A DNA stretch of 64,000 nt from Torymus aiolomorphi (GCA_036365515.1 CM070876.1:172447978-172511977); one strand, 5' to 3'. Counted from the stretch's first letter, positions 51,471-61,675 are shown. The notes: a model not told the origin generated them from the letters alone. Numbers and translations: made by a program.

Positions 51471-51885
51471 TCAAAGCCCACCTGGAATTGATAAAACAAC
51501 AACTTTAATCATCGATTTCGCAAAAAGAAAAAATTATTCAAATTTAAAAAAAAATAATTTATGTATAATGTAAAATATTTGAGAGGTTTATCAGCTGATA
51601 ACATTGTACTTAGTGCGTCTTGCTGATACCTTTGAGGCTTGGTCGTCCTACAAGAATTGCTAAAAGAGCACTGCAATATTCTGTAGATACTTATTTAAAA
51701 AGAGATGATGGTTTTACTATTATGAAGGATATAAAAATCAATAAAAAATGTTGCATCAAATATTAGTAATCCAGGAGCAAGGTATGCCTACAAAGAAATT
51801 ATACATGAAGGAAAAAGATGTGGTTCTCTTATAGAAGAAATGAAAATAATGGTGTCAACGCATGATGAAGTAGCAGCTAGGTAAA
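51471..51885 (+). pseudogene. IGHMBP2/UPF1-like SF1 helicase fragment (duplicated in both arms)
   Basis: Visible pieces, in several frames: a Walker A region (PGI.KTTTL), then SADNIV, then LRLGRPTRI and a helical stretch ending EMKIMVSTHDEVAAR. Order and spacing match the IGHMBP2/SMUBP-2 type of superfamily 1 helicases (GPPGTGKTTT, AVDNLV, RLGHPARL and the following insert). In this arm the second Walker glycine-lysine has become Asp-Lys. The mirror copy at 52232-52645 on the minus strand keeps GTPGIGKTTTL intact (52637-52602). Frameshifts and stops break both copies. A GTAA follows the last codon, so the captured piece may end at an exon border. Assigned from remembered family motifs only. 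Confidence 0.55.
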
Positions 51886-52231
51886 CAATTTTTTTTCTTG
51901 TATATAAAAGTTTATATTATATAGTAGACACATTTACTTTTTTTTTCTTCCTTCTAAAGGTATAAAAGTTTCAGGCCTCGTCGTCAAGACGTTTATTTGA
52001 TTTTGGGATACTTACCTAACTACTGTTAATAGTATTATATTGATCGAATGTCAATACTAACTTGATTTTAAAAGCAGCTTATTTATACGATAGATATAGG
52101 AAAAATATTGTACCTATACTAAGTATGGTTGTACATTTTAAAATTAGAAAAATGAGTAAAATTAAGGAAAAGTTTAACGAATCGAAAATGGTGGGATAAA
52201 CTTTTATATACAAGAAAAACATTGTATACCT

Positions 52232-52645
52232 AGCTGCTACTTCATCATGCGTTGACACCATTATTTTCATTTCTTCTATAAGAGAATCACATCTTTTTCC
52301 TTCATGTATAATTTCTTTGTAGGCATACCTTGCTCCTGGATTACTAATATTTGATGCAACATTTTTTATTGATTTTTTATATCCTTCATAATAGTAAAAC
52401 CATCATCTCTTTTTAAATAAGTATCTACAGAATATTGCAGTGCTCTTTTAGCAATTCTTGTAGGACGACCAAGCCTCAAAGGTATCAGCAAGACGCACTA
52501 AGTACAATGTTATCAGCTGATAAACTTGTCAAATATTTTACATTATACATAAATTATTTTTTTTTTTAATTTGAATTATTTTTCCTTTTTGCGAAATCGA
52601 TGATTAAAGTTGTTGTTTTGCCAATTCCAGGTGTGCCTTTTGAAT
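52232..52645 (-). pseudogene. Mirror copy of the helicase fragment
   Basis: Reverse-complement partner of the fragment at 51471-51885. It retains the intact P-loop GTPGIGKTTTL on the minus strand at 52637-52602 but shares downstream frame breaks, so neither arm encodes a working protein. Confidence 0.55.
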
Positions 52646-52951
52646 ACTTGCAAAATATTTATTAATCCATCAAAGGAAATTCCATTCAAAGATACTTTTT
52701 TTTCTTGCACCAATAATTTAATTTAATTATAATTATAATTAGAGTAATGCAGAAAGAGAGAGAACAGACAGCCACTCTGCTCCGATTTCATTGCACATAA
52801 CCTTTGACAAAGTGTAGGTCTATTCCACTTTACCCTGTGCCAATACACTTTGTAGATGTCGAACAACAACTTCTTTATGGTACGGCACAAATCGCACGGC
52901 ACACGAGGCACAGCACGCAATGTGGATTCACTGTATGTAGCGGGGGCCTTA

Positions 52952-53091
52952 GAGTGAGTCCACATAAGAGGCACAGGTGCACAGGCACACGACTCTGAGC
53001 CAATCGGAGCCAATCTCCGGCTTGGAAGCTTTGCTCCGATTAGCTCAGAGTCATGTGCCTGTGCGTCTATGCCTCTTATGTGGACTCGCTC
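52952..53091. mobile_element. Harbinger-type MITE with GAGTGAGTCCACATAAGAGG end, copy 1
   Basis: A 140-base hairpin flanked by TTA at 52949-52951 and 53092-53094. The arms start GAGTGAGTCCACATAAGAGG and end CCTCTTATGTGGACTCGCTC. A second member with the same ends but a different core lies at 61428-61644. Confidence 0.82.
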
Positions 53092-53148
53092 TTATGCGTT
53101 ATGACTATGACCATAGACTTATACTATAGACTGCGCACTCCCGTGTAA

Positions 53149-53711
53149 GGGAGATTGTACATAAGCACTGCGCTATCCTACGCTAAGATGCGCTACGCTG
53201 CGCCAGCGCCTGCCATGGAGTTTCGTTTGTTCCTATTACCTAGGAAAACATAAGAGAACATAGGAACGGAATACTGTAGCGCAGCGCAGCGTCGCGCATG
53301 CCCTAATCACATAACCGCGTACGATCGCGTACGTCTACGTACAACCGCGTCCGACGTTAAGGAAGAATCTAGTGATTTTCGCTGTTGCCAACAGCGGCAA
53401 TGTCAGTGCAATAACTAGTACTTTCGAGGAACAGACCTACTCACACGAAGTGCAGTAGATCGGAGTAACGCTTGCTTGTTTATGTCTGCTGTCGTTGGTG
53501 TAGTAGCCGACTTTCGTATACGTAGGTCTGTTCCTCGAAAGTACTAGTTATTGCACTGACATTGCCGCTGTTGGCAACAGCGAAAATCACTAGATTCTTC
53601 CTTAACGTCGGACGCGGTTGTACGCAGACGTACGCGATCGTACGCAGTTATGTGATTAGGGCAGCAGCGTAGCGTAGCGTAGGATCGCGCAGCGCTTATG
53701 TACAATCTCCC
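53149..53711. mobile_element. 563-bp hairpin element, GGGAGATTGTACATAAG ends
   Basis: TAA flanks both sides (53146-53148 and 53712-53714). The arms contain GCGCTACGCTGCGCC, ATAACCGCGTACGATCGCG, GTTAAGGAAGAATCTAGTG and AACAGCGGCAATGTCAGTGC, and are mirrored about 53460. No coding content. The terminus GGGAnANTGTACATAAG is shared with the units at 58096 and 60990. Confidence 0.83.
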
Positions 53712-53905
53712 TAAAGCGCTGAAGCCGGGCAAGAGAGAGAGAGGGCAATAGCTGTGGTCATGCTTTCTCTTTCTAATAGGCGCTTGGTGGGGGGAGAAAG
53801 GTGGAACAAAAGATTCTGCTTCCGCTATAGCTATACTCATATTTATGGAAGATGTGCATATTTAATTATACGTAGAAAATATCTGAAACTACGTTTATTT
53901 CCGAA

Positions 53906-55179
53906 ATGGTGAAATTGTGCTGTATCTGCAAACTTGAATATGGGGCTGTTCCTGACGTTTCTTTTCATAAGTAAGTAAAATGAAAGACAATTGATTGGAA
54001 CTTTGATATTCATGAGAGGTTATGTTTTAAAAAGTATTTGTATCTTTTTGATATTTTATACTATTTTTATGTATAACATGATTGTTTTACTAATATATCT
54101 GTTAGTATTAATGTGAAACTATTTGGTTTTGATGTTTAGTATTCCTAAAAGCGAAGACCTAAAGTCAAAATGGTTTGGAGTTATAGGTCGAGAGGTAAAT
54201 AAGCACAGTGCAGTATGCAGTAAACATTTTGAGAAACAAGATTTTGTTTATAAAGTTGTTGCAGGCAATGTAAAAAGATTTTTATTGCCTCTAGCTGTGC
54301 CAGTAATACATGGTCACTCGGACAGGTATTTCTACACTATATATGGTACATTATATATATTTTAGTAATTAACCTATTCAATATTTTTGTAGTAAAACAG
54401 TTGAAAAAGGAATCATCGAGCCCAGTAACTGTGGGAGTCATAATGTATCCATACATCAACTTAATCAGACCTCGATATCAGAAACCAGTAATGCTACTAG
54501 TGATTACGTATCCACACTTCAAGTTGATCAATATCAGTCATCAATATCAGAAAGTAACTCAAATATTGATTCTCATTATTCTGAAAGTACGGAAGGTAGT
54601 GAATCGCATGGAGGGTCTGAATTCAATATACTCCCTGGTGAAGAAATCAATGATGATCAGCACCAAAATGAAACAGTTGGTAAAAATTCAAATGTGAATT
54701 TTGATGAAGATGTAGTAGAAAATCATGAAAATGAAACCACATCAAAAAAATCATCATTAAAAAGGTAATAAAACCTGCAACAAATAACTATCATTTGTAG
54801 AATACTATGCATAATAATAATAACATATGATATTAATAAGTGATGTAATAACTGCCTATTTTCCAGAAAAAGTAGTGATAATACTCAATCTCCAACACCA
54901 GCTAAGCGTATTTTTAATCCACGTTACCTAAGAGATTTTACAAGAGAGGACTTTACTTCTGATGTTAGTTATAACATTTTCAAGGAACACGTTAAAAGTC
55001 ATAAGGAAAAATGCAAAGTTTTAAACCAAAAAGTAAGGCGACTAAGTAAGAAAGTGGATAATTTACAGTCGATGTTAGATCATCTCAAGGAAAATGGAAT
55101 GGTAACTGAAGAAGGATGGGAGGTTTTAACAACAACAACCCTACTTGTAGGCAGTTTAAATCAAGCTACAAAAAAGTAG
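53906..55179 (+). CDS. THAP-domain protein, truncated P-element-type transposase derivative
   Basis: Exons 53906-53970, 54140-54325, 54393-54764 and 54867-55179 give 311 residues. Residues 1-82 form a THAP zinc finger: MVKLCCICK supplies the first cysteines, a conserved Trp lies in KSKWFG, SAVCSKHF supplies Cys and His, and LAVPVI is the AVPTF-like end. Residues about 85-208 are Ser/Asn/Glu-rich and look disordered. The last 105 residues include KRIFNPRYLRDF and a coiled coil (LNQKVRRLSKKVDNLQSML) followed by LKENGMVTEEGWEVL, as seen before the catalytic region of THAP9/P-element transposases. A TAG then ends the frame, so the RNase-H-like catalytic core is absent. A matching C-terminal domain remnant lies about 70 bases downstream. 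It may be a domesticated DNA-binding protein or an internally deleted transposon gene. Confidence 0.8.
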
Positions 55180-55488
55180 TTACGTTAATTCAATTTTTCC
55201 TGACGGCGCGAATTGCACACTACAGGACGAAACTGCAATATTTAAATCTCAAATGTCAGAAGGTAGTAATGATGAAGAGGCCGAATGTGAATTAGAAATA
55301 CTAAGTAATGTGCAATTTGAACATGATTACGTCGGATCAAATGGGTGGTCGTGGAATGAATATAGAAATGAGGTTGTTACTTACATTGCTGGCACTATTG
55401 TAAGATCAATCAAAAAGACATTAAAATGTGAAATGTGCCTTGAACAAATTGAAAGTGACGAAATAACATCAAATTTAATTACACTGAG

Positions 55489-56395
55489 AAAAAAAATGTG
55501 TAAAAATTACTTGAATTTTAATAAAAATTACTATACTGTCGGGGAATCCTACCACAAGATGACAAAAGTGAGATATTTACTAAAATTCGAATAATTTTTA
55601 CATTAAAAGTATGAAAAAATACTAAAAAGTTGAATAAAAGTTATTATACAAAAGTGTAAAAATTACTAAACAGTATGATAAAAATTAGAGATTATAAATT
55701 TTACAAAACTCTAACATAAATTTTATCCAGAAAATTAGTAAATTTTATTATACTGGATAATAAATTTTTCCTGTACGGTATAGTAATTTTGGAGTACGCA
55801 GTACACTGCGCATGCGCGCTGCCATCAAAACAATGATGCAGATTCGTTCTAACCTGCAATTTGGTTCAAGAAAACTTGCTTTAGATAGTATTAATAAGTT
55901 TTTTTATTAATAACTGTGATCAACATTTAAATAATTGTCCATAGCATAATATCGAATTTGTTTTTAAAGTTTCAAAAAATAATTCACTTTTGTAATTATT
56001 AATCTACCATAACATATGCAGACAATTAGAATTGTCCCATGTAAGTTTGTCAACAGCGCAAATGGTAAGGAGTTCGCTTGTCAATCCAGACGCCCAGGTT
56101 CGATTCCCCATACCGACCAAATTTTTTTCATTATTTAAATTTAATATTATTTAATCTTATCTGTTATTTCTTACATATAATTAATTCTTAATATAAATCT
56201 CAATAAATTTTTAATAAAATGAATAAAATCGGTTAGAAAATTTTTTTTTTCGGAAATTTTTCGAGAAAGTATAAAAATTACTATACTATTTTATAAAAAT
56301 TATTAAACTCACTTCTTGTGGTCGGATTACCCTTACAAATATAGTAATTTTTATTAAAATTTGAGTAATTCTTACACAATTTTTTTCTCAGTGTG
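55489..56395. mobile_element. CACTGAG-ended MITE inserted in the transposase C-terminal exon
   Basis: The ends are CACTGAGAAAAAAAATGTGT and the reverse complement of CACTGAGAAAAAAATTGTGT. Similarity continues for about 110 bases (TAATAAAAATTACTATA, CCACAAG). The left flank is TA and the right flank TG, consistent with a mutated TA duplication. The interior holds further GTAAAAATTAC repeats and a tRNA-like sequence. Confidence 0.82.
56041..56115 (+). ncRNA. tRNA-like sequence (decayed tRNA or SINE head)
   Basis: A perfect pol III B box (GGTTCGATTCC) lies about 45 bases after an A-box-like CAGCGCAAATGG. An anticodon-loop-like TTGTCAA sits between them. The anticodon stem and acceptor stem pair poorly, so a working tRNA is unlikely. 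It lies inside the CACTGAG-ended element. Confidence 0.45.
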
Positions 56396-56710
56396 AGTTA
56401 AAGAATCGAGTACCTGCCAAAAAAACGGAGAAGAGACTACAGCTGATTGTTCAAAGCAAAAACAAGGCTTAACATCACCAAGTAAGGATGTTATCACAAT
56501 TTGTAAAACAGTTGAAAAAGTAATCAGGTTGTCTCACAATCTAGTTTTTACAAAAAATGTTTTACAAAAATTAATAATTGATACCAAAAAGTTATTATCA
56601 ACACTAAACATTTTTCCAAGGTTGGATATGTTTATTGAAAAAACTGTTGAAACTAATTCCAAATTAGATTTAATTAATTTGATTTTAAAAAATACTTTTT
56701 TAACACACCC

Positions 56711-56927
56711 CATCATAAAGTTCGTACTTTATTCCCGCCGAAGTGGAAAAAAAGAGCTACGTTCATTCCCTATCCCCACTCTAGTCCCCAGCGCCCCGCA
56801 CATGTGCCCTCGCTTTCGGTTCGGGCACAAACAGTGCGTTGCGCTGGAAACGAGAGTGAGGTTAGGGAATCAATATGCAGCATTTTTTCCCTTTTCAGAG
56901 GGAAACGAGTACGAACTTTATGATAGT
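56711..56927. mobile_element. Hairpin unit with ATCATAAAGTTCGTACT ends
   Basis: ATCATAAAGTTCGTACT faces AGTACGAACTTTATGAT. Inner arms (ATTCCCTATCCCCACTCT against AGAGTGAGGTTAGGGA) extend the pairing. It directly follows the transposase tail. Confidence 0.68.
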
Positions 56928-56944
56928 TGTGTTAAAAAGTCGTA

Positions 56945-57072
56945 TATTGCACTCGTGAATACAGTGGGTTGTGCGAACCTGCGCGTTTGTCGCCCTCGCT
57001 TCGCTCAGGCAACAACTCTCGCGCAGGGAGCACACAGCCCACTTTATTCCTTTGGTGCATAATATACTATAA
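56945..57072. mobile_element. Hairpin unit next to the previous one
   Basis: AGTGGGTTGTGCGAACCTGCGCG faces CGCGCAGGGAGCACACAGCCCACT, enclosing a CGCTTCGCTCAGG loop region. An outer AT-rich pair (GTATATTGCAC against GTGCATAATATAC) lies around it. Confidence 0.62.
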
Positions 57073-57469
57073 TATTCGTCTACATCATGAAGCAACGTGT
57101 TTGCGAGATTCAGTACAGCGTGTTACGTTACATCTTTTGATGTGAATTGGATTTTTTTTTGCGCACTTTTCTTGTTCCCTTTTTGGTTTTAAACGACCAA
57201 TCAAAATTTTTTCAGAGCCTATAAACTAAAATATCAACCTTTAATAAATCCAATTCGACTCGAATTGTAACTTAAAAAGCGTTGTGGTATGCGAAGGCCA
57301 CTGGTTACTGCAGCGATAAGCGAAGGTAACCGGAGACGCATCCGGTGGTCCGATGCACGAACTTCGCTTGCCGAGGTAGGAAAATCCCATGTGCTGACCA
57401 CGCAGCAACGCGTTGGACGAAGCACGAGGTAAGACGCTGGCTGCGGGGGCAGCACGTCCCGGTTTGACT
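57073..57469. other. Unassigned DNA between hairpin units
   Basis: No gene. The CG-rich part near 57280-57465 has short frames on the minus strand but no recognisable domain, and could be a fragment of another repeat. Confidence 0.4.
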
Positions 57470-57796
57470 AGCTTCATGAAGTTAGCCCCCATACATAAAA
57501 TATCCAAAAACAAAAAATATAGATCGATTGCGCATTAAAAAATATAACAAAATGTTAATTAAAACTTTTTTGCGCGAGCTGTCGTTTTTGAGATAAAAAA
57601 TAAAATTGTTTGGGGGCTAGTGGTTTAGCCCCCAAAATAAATTTTGTATTACTCATAATACAAAATAATTTTTGCAATTATTTACTACGGCATTCGATTG
57701 CGCGACGTGTGCGCGTATCGCCCCCAAATTCCAAATTCGGAAAAACCTATTAATAATAATATAAAATTATAAAAAAAGAACAGTCTGTCTAGAGAC

Positions 57797-57985
57797 CCCA
57801 AACGCGAAACTCGAAAAACTGACGCGAAATGACGCGAAAACACGCGAAAACACGCGAAATGAGTTGGGAAATTTTCGCGTCAATAACACAATTTTCCGGG
57901 AGCTTTCGCGTCAATTCGCGTTGATAAAAAAATTTTCCACAGGAGCTTTCGCGTTCCGCGCAAATAATATTTTCGCGTTCTCGCG
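57797..57985. repeat. Cluster of TTTCGCG / CGCGAAA motifs
   Basis: About a dozen copies of CGCGAAA or TTTCGCG on both strands: plus-sense CGCGAAA in the first half, TTTCGCG in the second, making a loose inverted repeat. CGCGAAA matches the E2F-type core, but as a repeat this is more likely transposon structure. Confidence 0.7.
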
Positions 57986-57995
57986 TTTGTGCGTC

Positions 57996-57998
<3 letters not shown>

Positions 57999-58090
<92 letters not shown>
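57999..58090. repeat. (GT)n microsatellite
   Basis: GT run of about 92 bases with one GCGC interruption. Confidence 0.95.
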
Positions 58091-58091
<1 letters not shown>

Positions 58092-58095
58092 ATAA

Positions 58096-58290
58096 GGGAG
58101 AATGTACATAAGCGCTGCGCTACGCTGAGCTACGCTACGCTGTCGTATTGATTACTTGTAGACCTCGTCGCTGATTGGCTAATATTTAACTGTTAGCCAA
58201 TCAGCGACGTTGTCTACAAGTAATCAATGCGACAGCGTAGCGCAGCGCAGCGTAGCGTAGCGCAGCTCAGCGTAGCGTGTACATTCTCCC
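58096..58290. mobile_element. Hairpin MITE, GGGAGAATGTACATAAG ends
   Basis: Flanked by TAA (58093-58095) and TAT (58291-58293). The arms carry GCGCTACGCTGAGCTACGCT repeats; the core GCTGATTGGCTAATATTTA recurs in the unit at 61676-61805. The terminus is shared with 53149 and 60990. Confidence 0.82.
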
Positions 58291-58884
58291 TATCGCAATA
58301 TCCTGGGATTTCTTAGGGTTTGTCTGCAATAGAAGTTGTGCCGCAATATAAGGAAGTAAGGGCGGCGCTACGCGCCGCCATTGTCTACGATAAAAACATC
58401 ACTCAGGGTATTGACAACACCACGACGCCTGCGGCGCCCGCTTTTAGTACCGAAATTGCGGAATAGACATTTAAATGCCATCTGCGCATGCGCGCGCTGC
58501 TCCAGAAAAGTTTAATTTGATGTGATTTTTTTTTATAATTTTATATTATTATTAATACGTTTTTCCGAATTTGGAATTTGGGGGCGATACGCGCACACGT
58601 CGCGCAATCGAATACTGTAGTAAATAATTGCAAAAATTATTTTGTATTGTGAGTAATACAAAATTTAATTTTGGGGGCTAAACCACTAGCCCCCAAACAA
58701 TTTTATTTTTTATTTCAAAAACAACAGCTCGCGCAAAAAAGTTTTAATTAACGTTTTTTTTATATTTTTTAATGCGCAATCGATTTATATTTTTTGTTTT
58801 TGGATATTCTATGTATGGGGGCTAACTTCATGAAGCTGGTTTGACTTCATGAGCCCACTGTACCGGCCCCCGCAGGTAGCGTAA

Positions 58885-59429
58885 GGGCCTTTGCACGCTA
58901 AAAGCATAACGCGAAGGAATAAGGAATAAGAGGGCATAAGGTGGACATAAGGTACTTATGCTCCGCTTATTCCTCTTATGCCCGTGTTGTGTACGCAACG
59001 GATCGTGCATAACCCCTAAATTGCTTGTTTTGGAGTAAGTTTTTTAATAACAAATTGCAAGTAAACATTTACCTCTTCATCCATTGTTCAAAGATGTCTA
59101 CACTATAAATTATTATAAAAATAATCACTAAATGATTAAGAAGAAAACTTTTCTCACTTCTGCACGTTGAAATGATAAAATACAAAAGCCCCTCAAGTTA
59201 TATTATTTTGTCAACTTTTTAGATTGTAACCAATTAGAGTCAATTAATAATTACAGTAAGCTATTTCATTTCGAAAACTTTACTCCAAAAAAATCAAGAG
59301 GTTATGCACGTTTCGTTGCGTACACAACACGGGCATAAGAGGAATAAGCGGAGCATAAGTACCTTATGTCCACCTTATGCCCTCTTATTCCTTATTCCTT
59401 CGCGTTATGCTTTTAGCGTGCAAAGGCCC
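58885..59429. mobile_element. 545-bp Harbinger-type foldback, GGGCCTTTGCACGC ends
   Basis: TAA flanks both sides (58882-58884, 59430-59432). The arms of about 175 bases begin GGGCCTTTGCACGCTAAAAG and contain AATAAGAGGGCATAAGGTGG and GTTGTGTACGCAACG. The AT-rich centre has no gene. Confidence 0.85.
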
Positions 59430-59432
59430 TAA

Positions 59433-60986
59433 GAGGGAGAGAGAAAAGGAGGCAAGCGTGTCTCTGCGCGGCGCACGTCATTAAAAACTTAGGCAGTACT
59501 AAACGAGTAGTAAAGCCGACAAGTGCTCGAAAAAGAACATACACCACGTGCGATAGTAGCAGCGTTATAGATATAGTCAAATTGATAGGATATAGAATAT
59601 AGGAAAGTTACAGTGGAAGTGTATAGCATTACAAAAAAAAGGAGAAGTATATATTTTGTGGAATTGTACAAAATTCAAATAGCAAAAATCCAGGAGTTGT
59701 CACTAACCACTATACAGGCAATCAGGAATTATTATTGGAATAAAAATTCAGAGAGTTTTGAAGCCAGTCACGGCAGTAAGTTCGAAGGTATATTTTTCAT
59801 ATAATTAATAACCTTTGCGTCATTGATTTTCAACATAATTTCCGACCTACTCGCATATGATTATTTGTAATTTCCCATTAAATTAAAATTTTATTTAATT
59901 TCGGTTATTAATTTTGGTGTATTGGACGAATATTTTAAGTATCAAATTTCACTATTATACTGTAACATATAGAATTAGAAATAATCATACCCGGCTTATA
60001 TGAAAGTATAATTATTTTAAATATAAATTGTGGGGAAACGACATATTTTTGAATATATCAATATCATCATATAGATTCTACTAAAACAATAAGGACAATT
60101 TTCACCTTCAGTTAGAACATTCGATTTATCCGGTTGCGTTCACAGATGTGCTTCTTTATGATTATTTCAAATTAATGATTTTACGAAATCTCGAAATAAT
60201 AACTTCCTACAAAATTATACGCGCGGACGATACAATAAGCGTGCGCGGTGATCCCGGAGTTCTTAATATTTAATCAACAACTATCTTGGAAAACACATAA
60301 TTCTTACAAACATTTACTTAATTTTGGTGCAGCGGCGCACAACCATAAGATTAATTAGGCAGAAGAATTATTACCTTTTATAATCTTTTGTATTTGATAA
60401 TAATAGTTATTAACAATTGAAGGAGAAATAAAAAGGGGATTTATCGGCTATCCAATTCAATTTTTGTAAGAAGAAAATTATAATACTGATATTATAATTA
60501 CAAACCTCGTGTAATATAATTTAGAAATTTCCAAAGAAAGGAAATATTATCGGTTACTAAACCCTTTTAATTTTTCTTCAAAATTCGGAATTTTAGGTTG
60601 AGCGAAAAGAATTTATCACTGTAATTAATTATTTGCATTTTTGTTTTTATATATTTTTATTCTTGATACACACGACCATCATTTATAATATTAAAGTTAA
60701 TATTAAAGTATAACTCCTATTTTTATAATTAAGTGATAATTCATTACGGGCAAATATTAGTAACGAATATTATGTATAAGAGAGCAATAATTTCCGAACA
60801 ACTAATATTTCCTGCTAATAGCCATAATTAGATTTTCTTAAATTAATTATTTGCAACGCGCAACCTTAGAGCTCTATGATCCTAATAGAATCAACCAATC
60901 AGCTGAATGATGATACCACGGCGCAGATGGTGCAGAGCACGGAGCAGGGCTCGGAGCAGAGCACGGCGCCTATTGTATTTCCTCCC
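59433..60986. other. AT-rich DNA with no supported gene
   Basis: A short open stretch at about 59613-59775 ends in a plausible donor (GCA/GTAAGT) and encodes a basic, helical peptide, but it has no ATG in frame and no partner exon. The rest is AT-rich. A CG-rich patch (about 60910-60970) precedes the next hairpin. Confidence 0.45.
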
Positions 60987-60989
60987 TTA

Positions 60990-61424
60990 GGGACAATGTA
61001 CATAAGAGCCGTGTCGTGCTGTGTCGTGCTGTGCCTTGCCTTGCTATTGCCGTGCCTTGCCGTTTCGTTCCTACAGAGATATAGAATACATGTTTATAAA
61101 CCGACAGAAATAGGAACGAAATGGCAAGGCACGGCAAGAGCAAGGTACGGCACGGCAAGGCACAGCACGACACAGCACGACACGGCCCTTACAGCGAATC
61201 CACATTGCATGCGTTATGCTCGATGCGCGATGCGCGATGCCTTCCGAAAAAAAGTTGTTGTCCGAAATCTATAAGATTTATAACTCTATGTTTAAAATTA
61301 TTATAGGATTTATAACCATAGAGTTATAAATCTTGTAGATTTCGGACAACAACTTTTTTTCGGATGGCATCGCGCATCGAGCATAGCTCATGCAATGTGG
61401 ATTCGCTGTTATGTACATTGTCCC
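60990..61424. mobile_element. Composite Harbinger-type palindrome, GGGACAATGTACATAAG ends
   Basis: TTA flanks both sides (60987-60989, 61425-61427). Inside are two separate hairpins: one of GCACGGCAAGGCA repeats (about 61007-61193) and one at 61195-61409 with CAGCGAATCCACATTGC ends. The second has the same terminus and next segment (GTTGTTGTCCGAAATCTA) as the 1.75-kb foldback at 51181. Confidence 0.83.
61195..61409. mobile_element. Small relative of the 51181 foldback nested inside
   Basis: Ends CAGCGAATCCACATTGCATG and complement; inner arms GTTGTTGTCCGAAATCTA and AGATTTATAACTCTATG mirrored. It appears to be a short deletion derivative of the family of the helicase-carrying palindrome. Confidence 0.72.
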
Positions 61425-61427
61425 TTA

Positions 61428-61644
61428 GAGCGAGTCCACATAAGAGGCACAGGCCTGTGCTTTTGTGCTTTTGTACCAAGCGAAAAAAAACTAGTTGTCC
61501 GATATCTAGCATACTCATGACCCATGGCAGAAGTTCAATATGTTAATCTTCAGCAATGGATAACGAGTATGCCAGATGTCGGACAACTATTTTTTTTCGC
61601 TTGGCATAAAAGCACAGGCCTGTGCCTCTAATGTGGACTTCCTC
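61428..61644. mobile_element. Harbinger-type MITE with GAGCGAGTCCACATAAGAGG end, copy 2
   Basis: It directly abuts the previous element and shares its TTA (61425-61427); TAA follows at 61645-61647. The ends match copy 1 (52952). The core hairpin (CTAGTTGTCCGATATCTAGC, CATACTCATGAC) matches the free hairpin at 63545-63662 instead. Confidence 0.82.
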
Positions 61645-61675
61645 TAAGAGCGCGCAGTCTATGAGTATAAGTCTG

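Larger units (their letters stand above)
51181..52933. mobile_element. 1.75-kb foldback element carrying a captured helicase fragment
   Basis: Two arms of about 738 bases (51181-51918 and 52196-52933) are near-identical reverse complements around a loop of roughly 280 bases. The ends are CTGTGAATCCACATTGCGTG and its complement. After the ends, GTTGTTGTTCGACATCTACA resembles the start of the smaller unit at 61195-61409, which shares the same terminus, so the two belong to one family. Each arm carries decayed coding sequence resembling an SF1 helicase (separate entry). No transposase is present, so the element is non-autonomous. Confidence 0.82.
55210..56707 (+). pseudogene. P-element-type transposase C-terminal domain, interrupted
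   Basis: After the THAP gene stop, an open frame resumes (possible acceptor CACTACAG at 55220-55228). It encodes an acidic stretch (SEGSNDEEAECELE), then VVTYIAGTIVRSIKKTLKC and CEMCLEQIESD, like the YIAG/C-x-C region of P-element and THAP9 C-termini. The frame is broken at 55489 by a 900-base element and resumes at about 56397 with GLTSPSKDVITICKTVEKVI, the conserved end block of the same domain, then a helical tail to about 56707. The two parts are in register if the element plus one TA duplication is ignored. Possibly the 3' part of one THAP transposase gene whose centre was deleted. Confidence 0.68.
57470..58837. mobile_element. 1.37-kb inverted-repeat element with AGCTTCATGAAG ends
   Basis: Arms of about 307 bases (57470-57777 and 58532-58837) are near-identical reverse complements. 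The extreme ends are themselves palindromic (AGCTTCATGAAGTTAGCCCCC), and a second internal palindrome GGGGGCTAGTGGTTTAGCCCCC lies in each arm. The interior contains a TTTCGCG cluster, a GT microsatellite and a smaller Harbinger-type hairpin, so later insertions have nested inside it. Confidence 0.83.

Noticed and set aside
59613..59804. Possible first exon between hairpin elements
   Set aside because: Begins with GTG rather than ATG, and no following exon or domain could be found despite a good donor.
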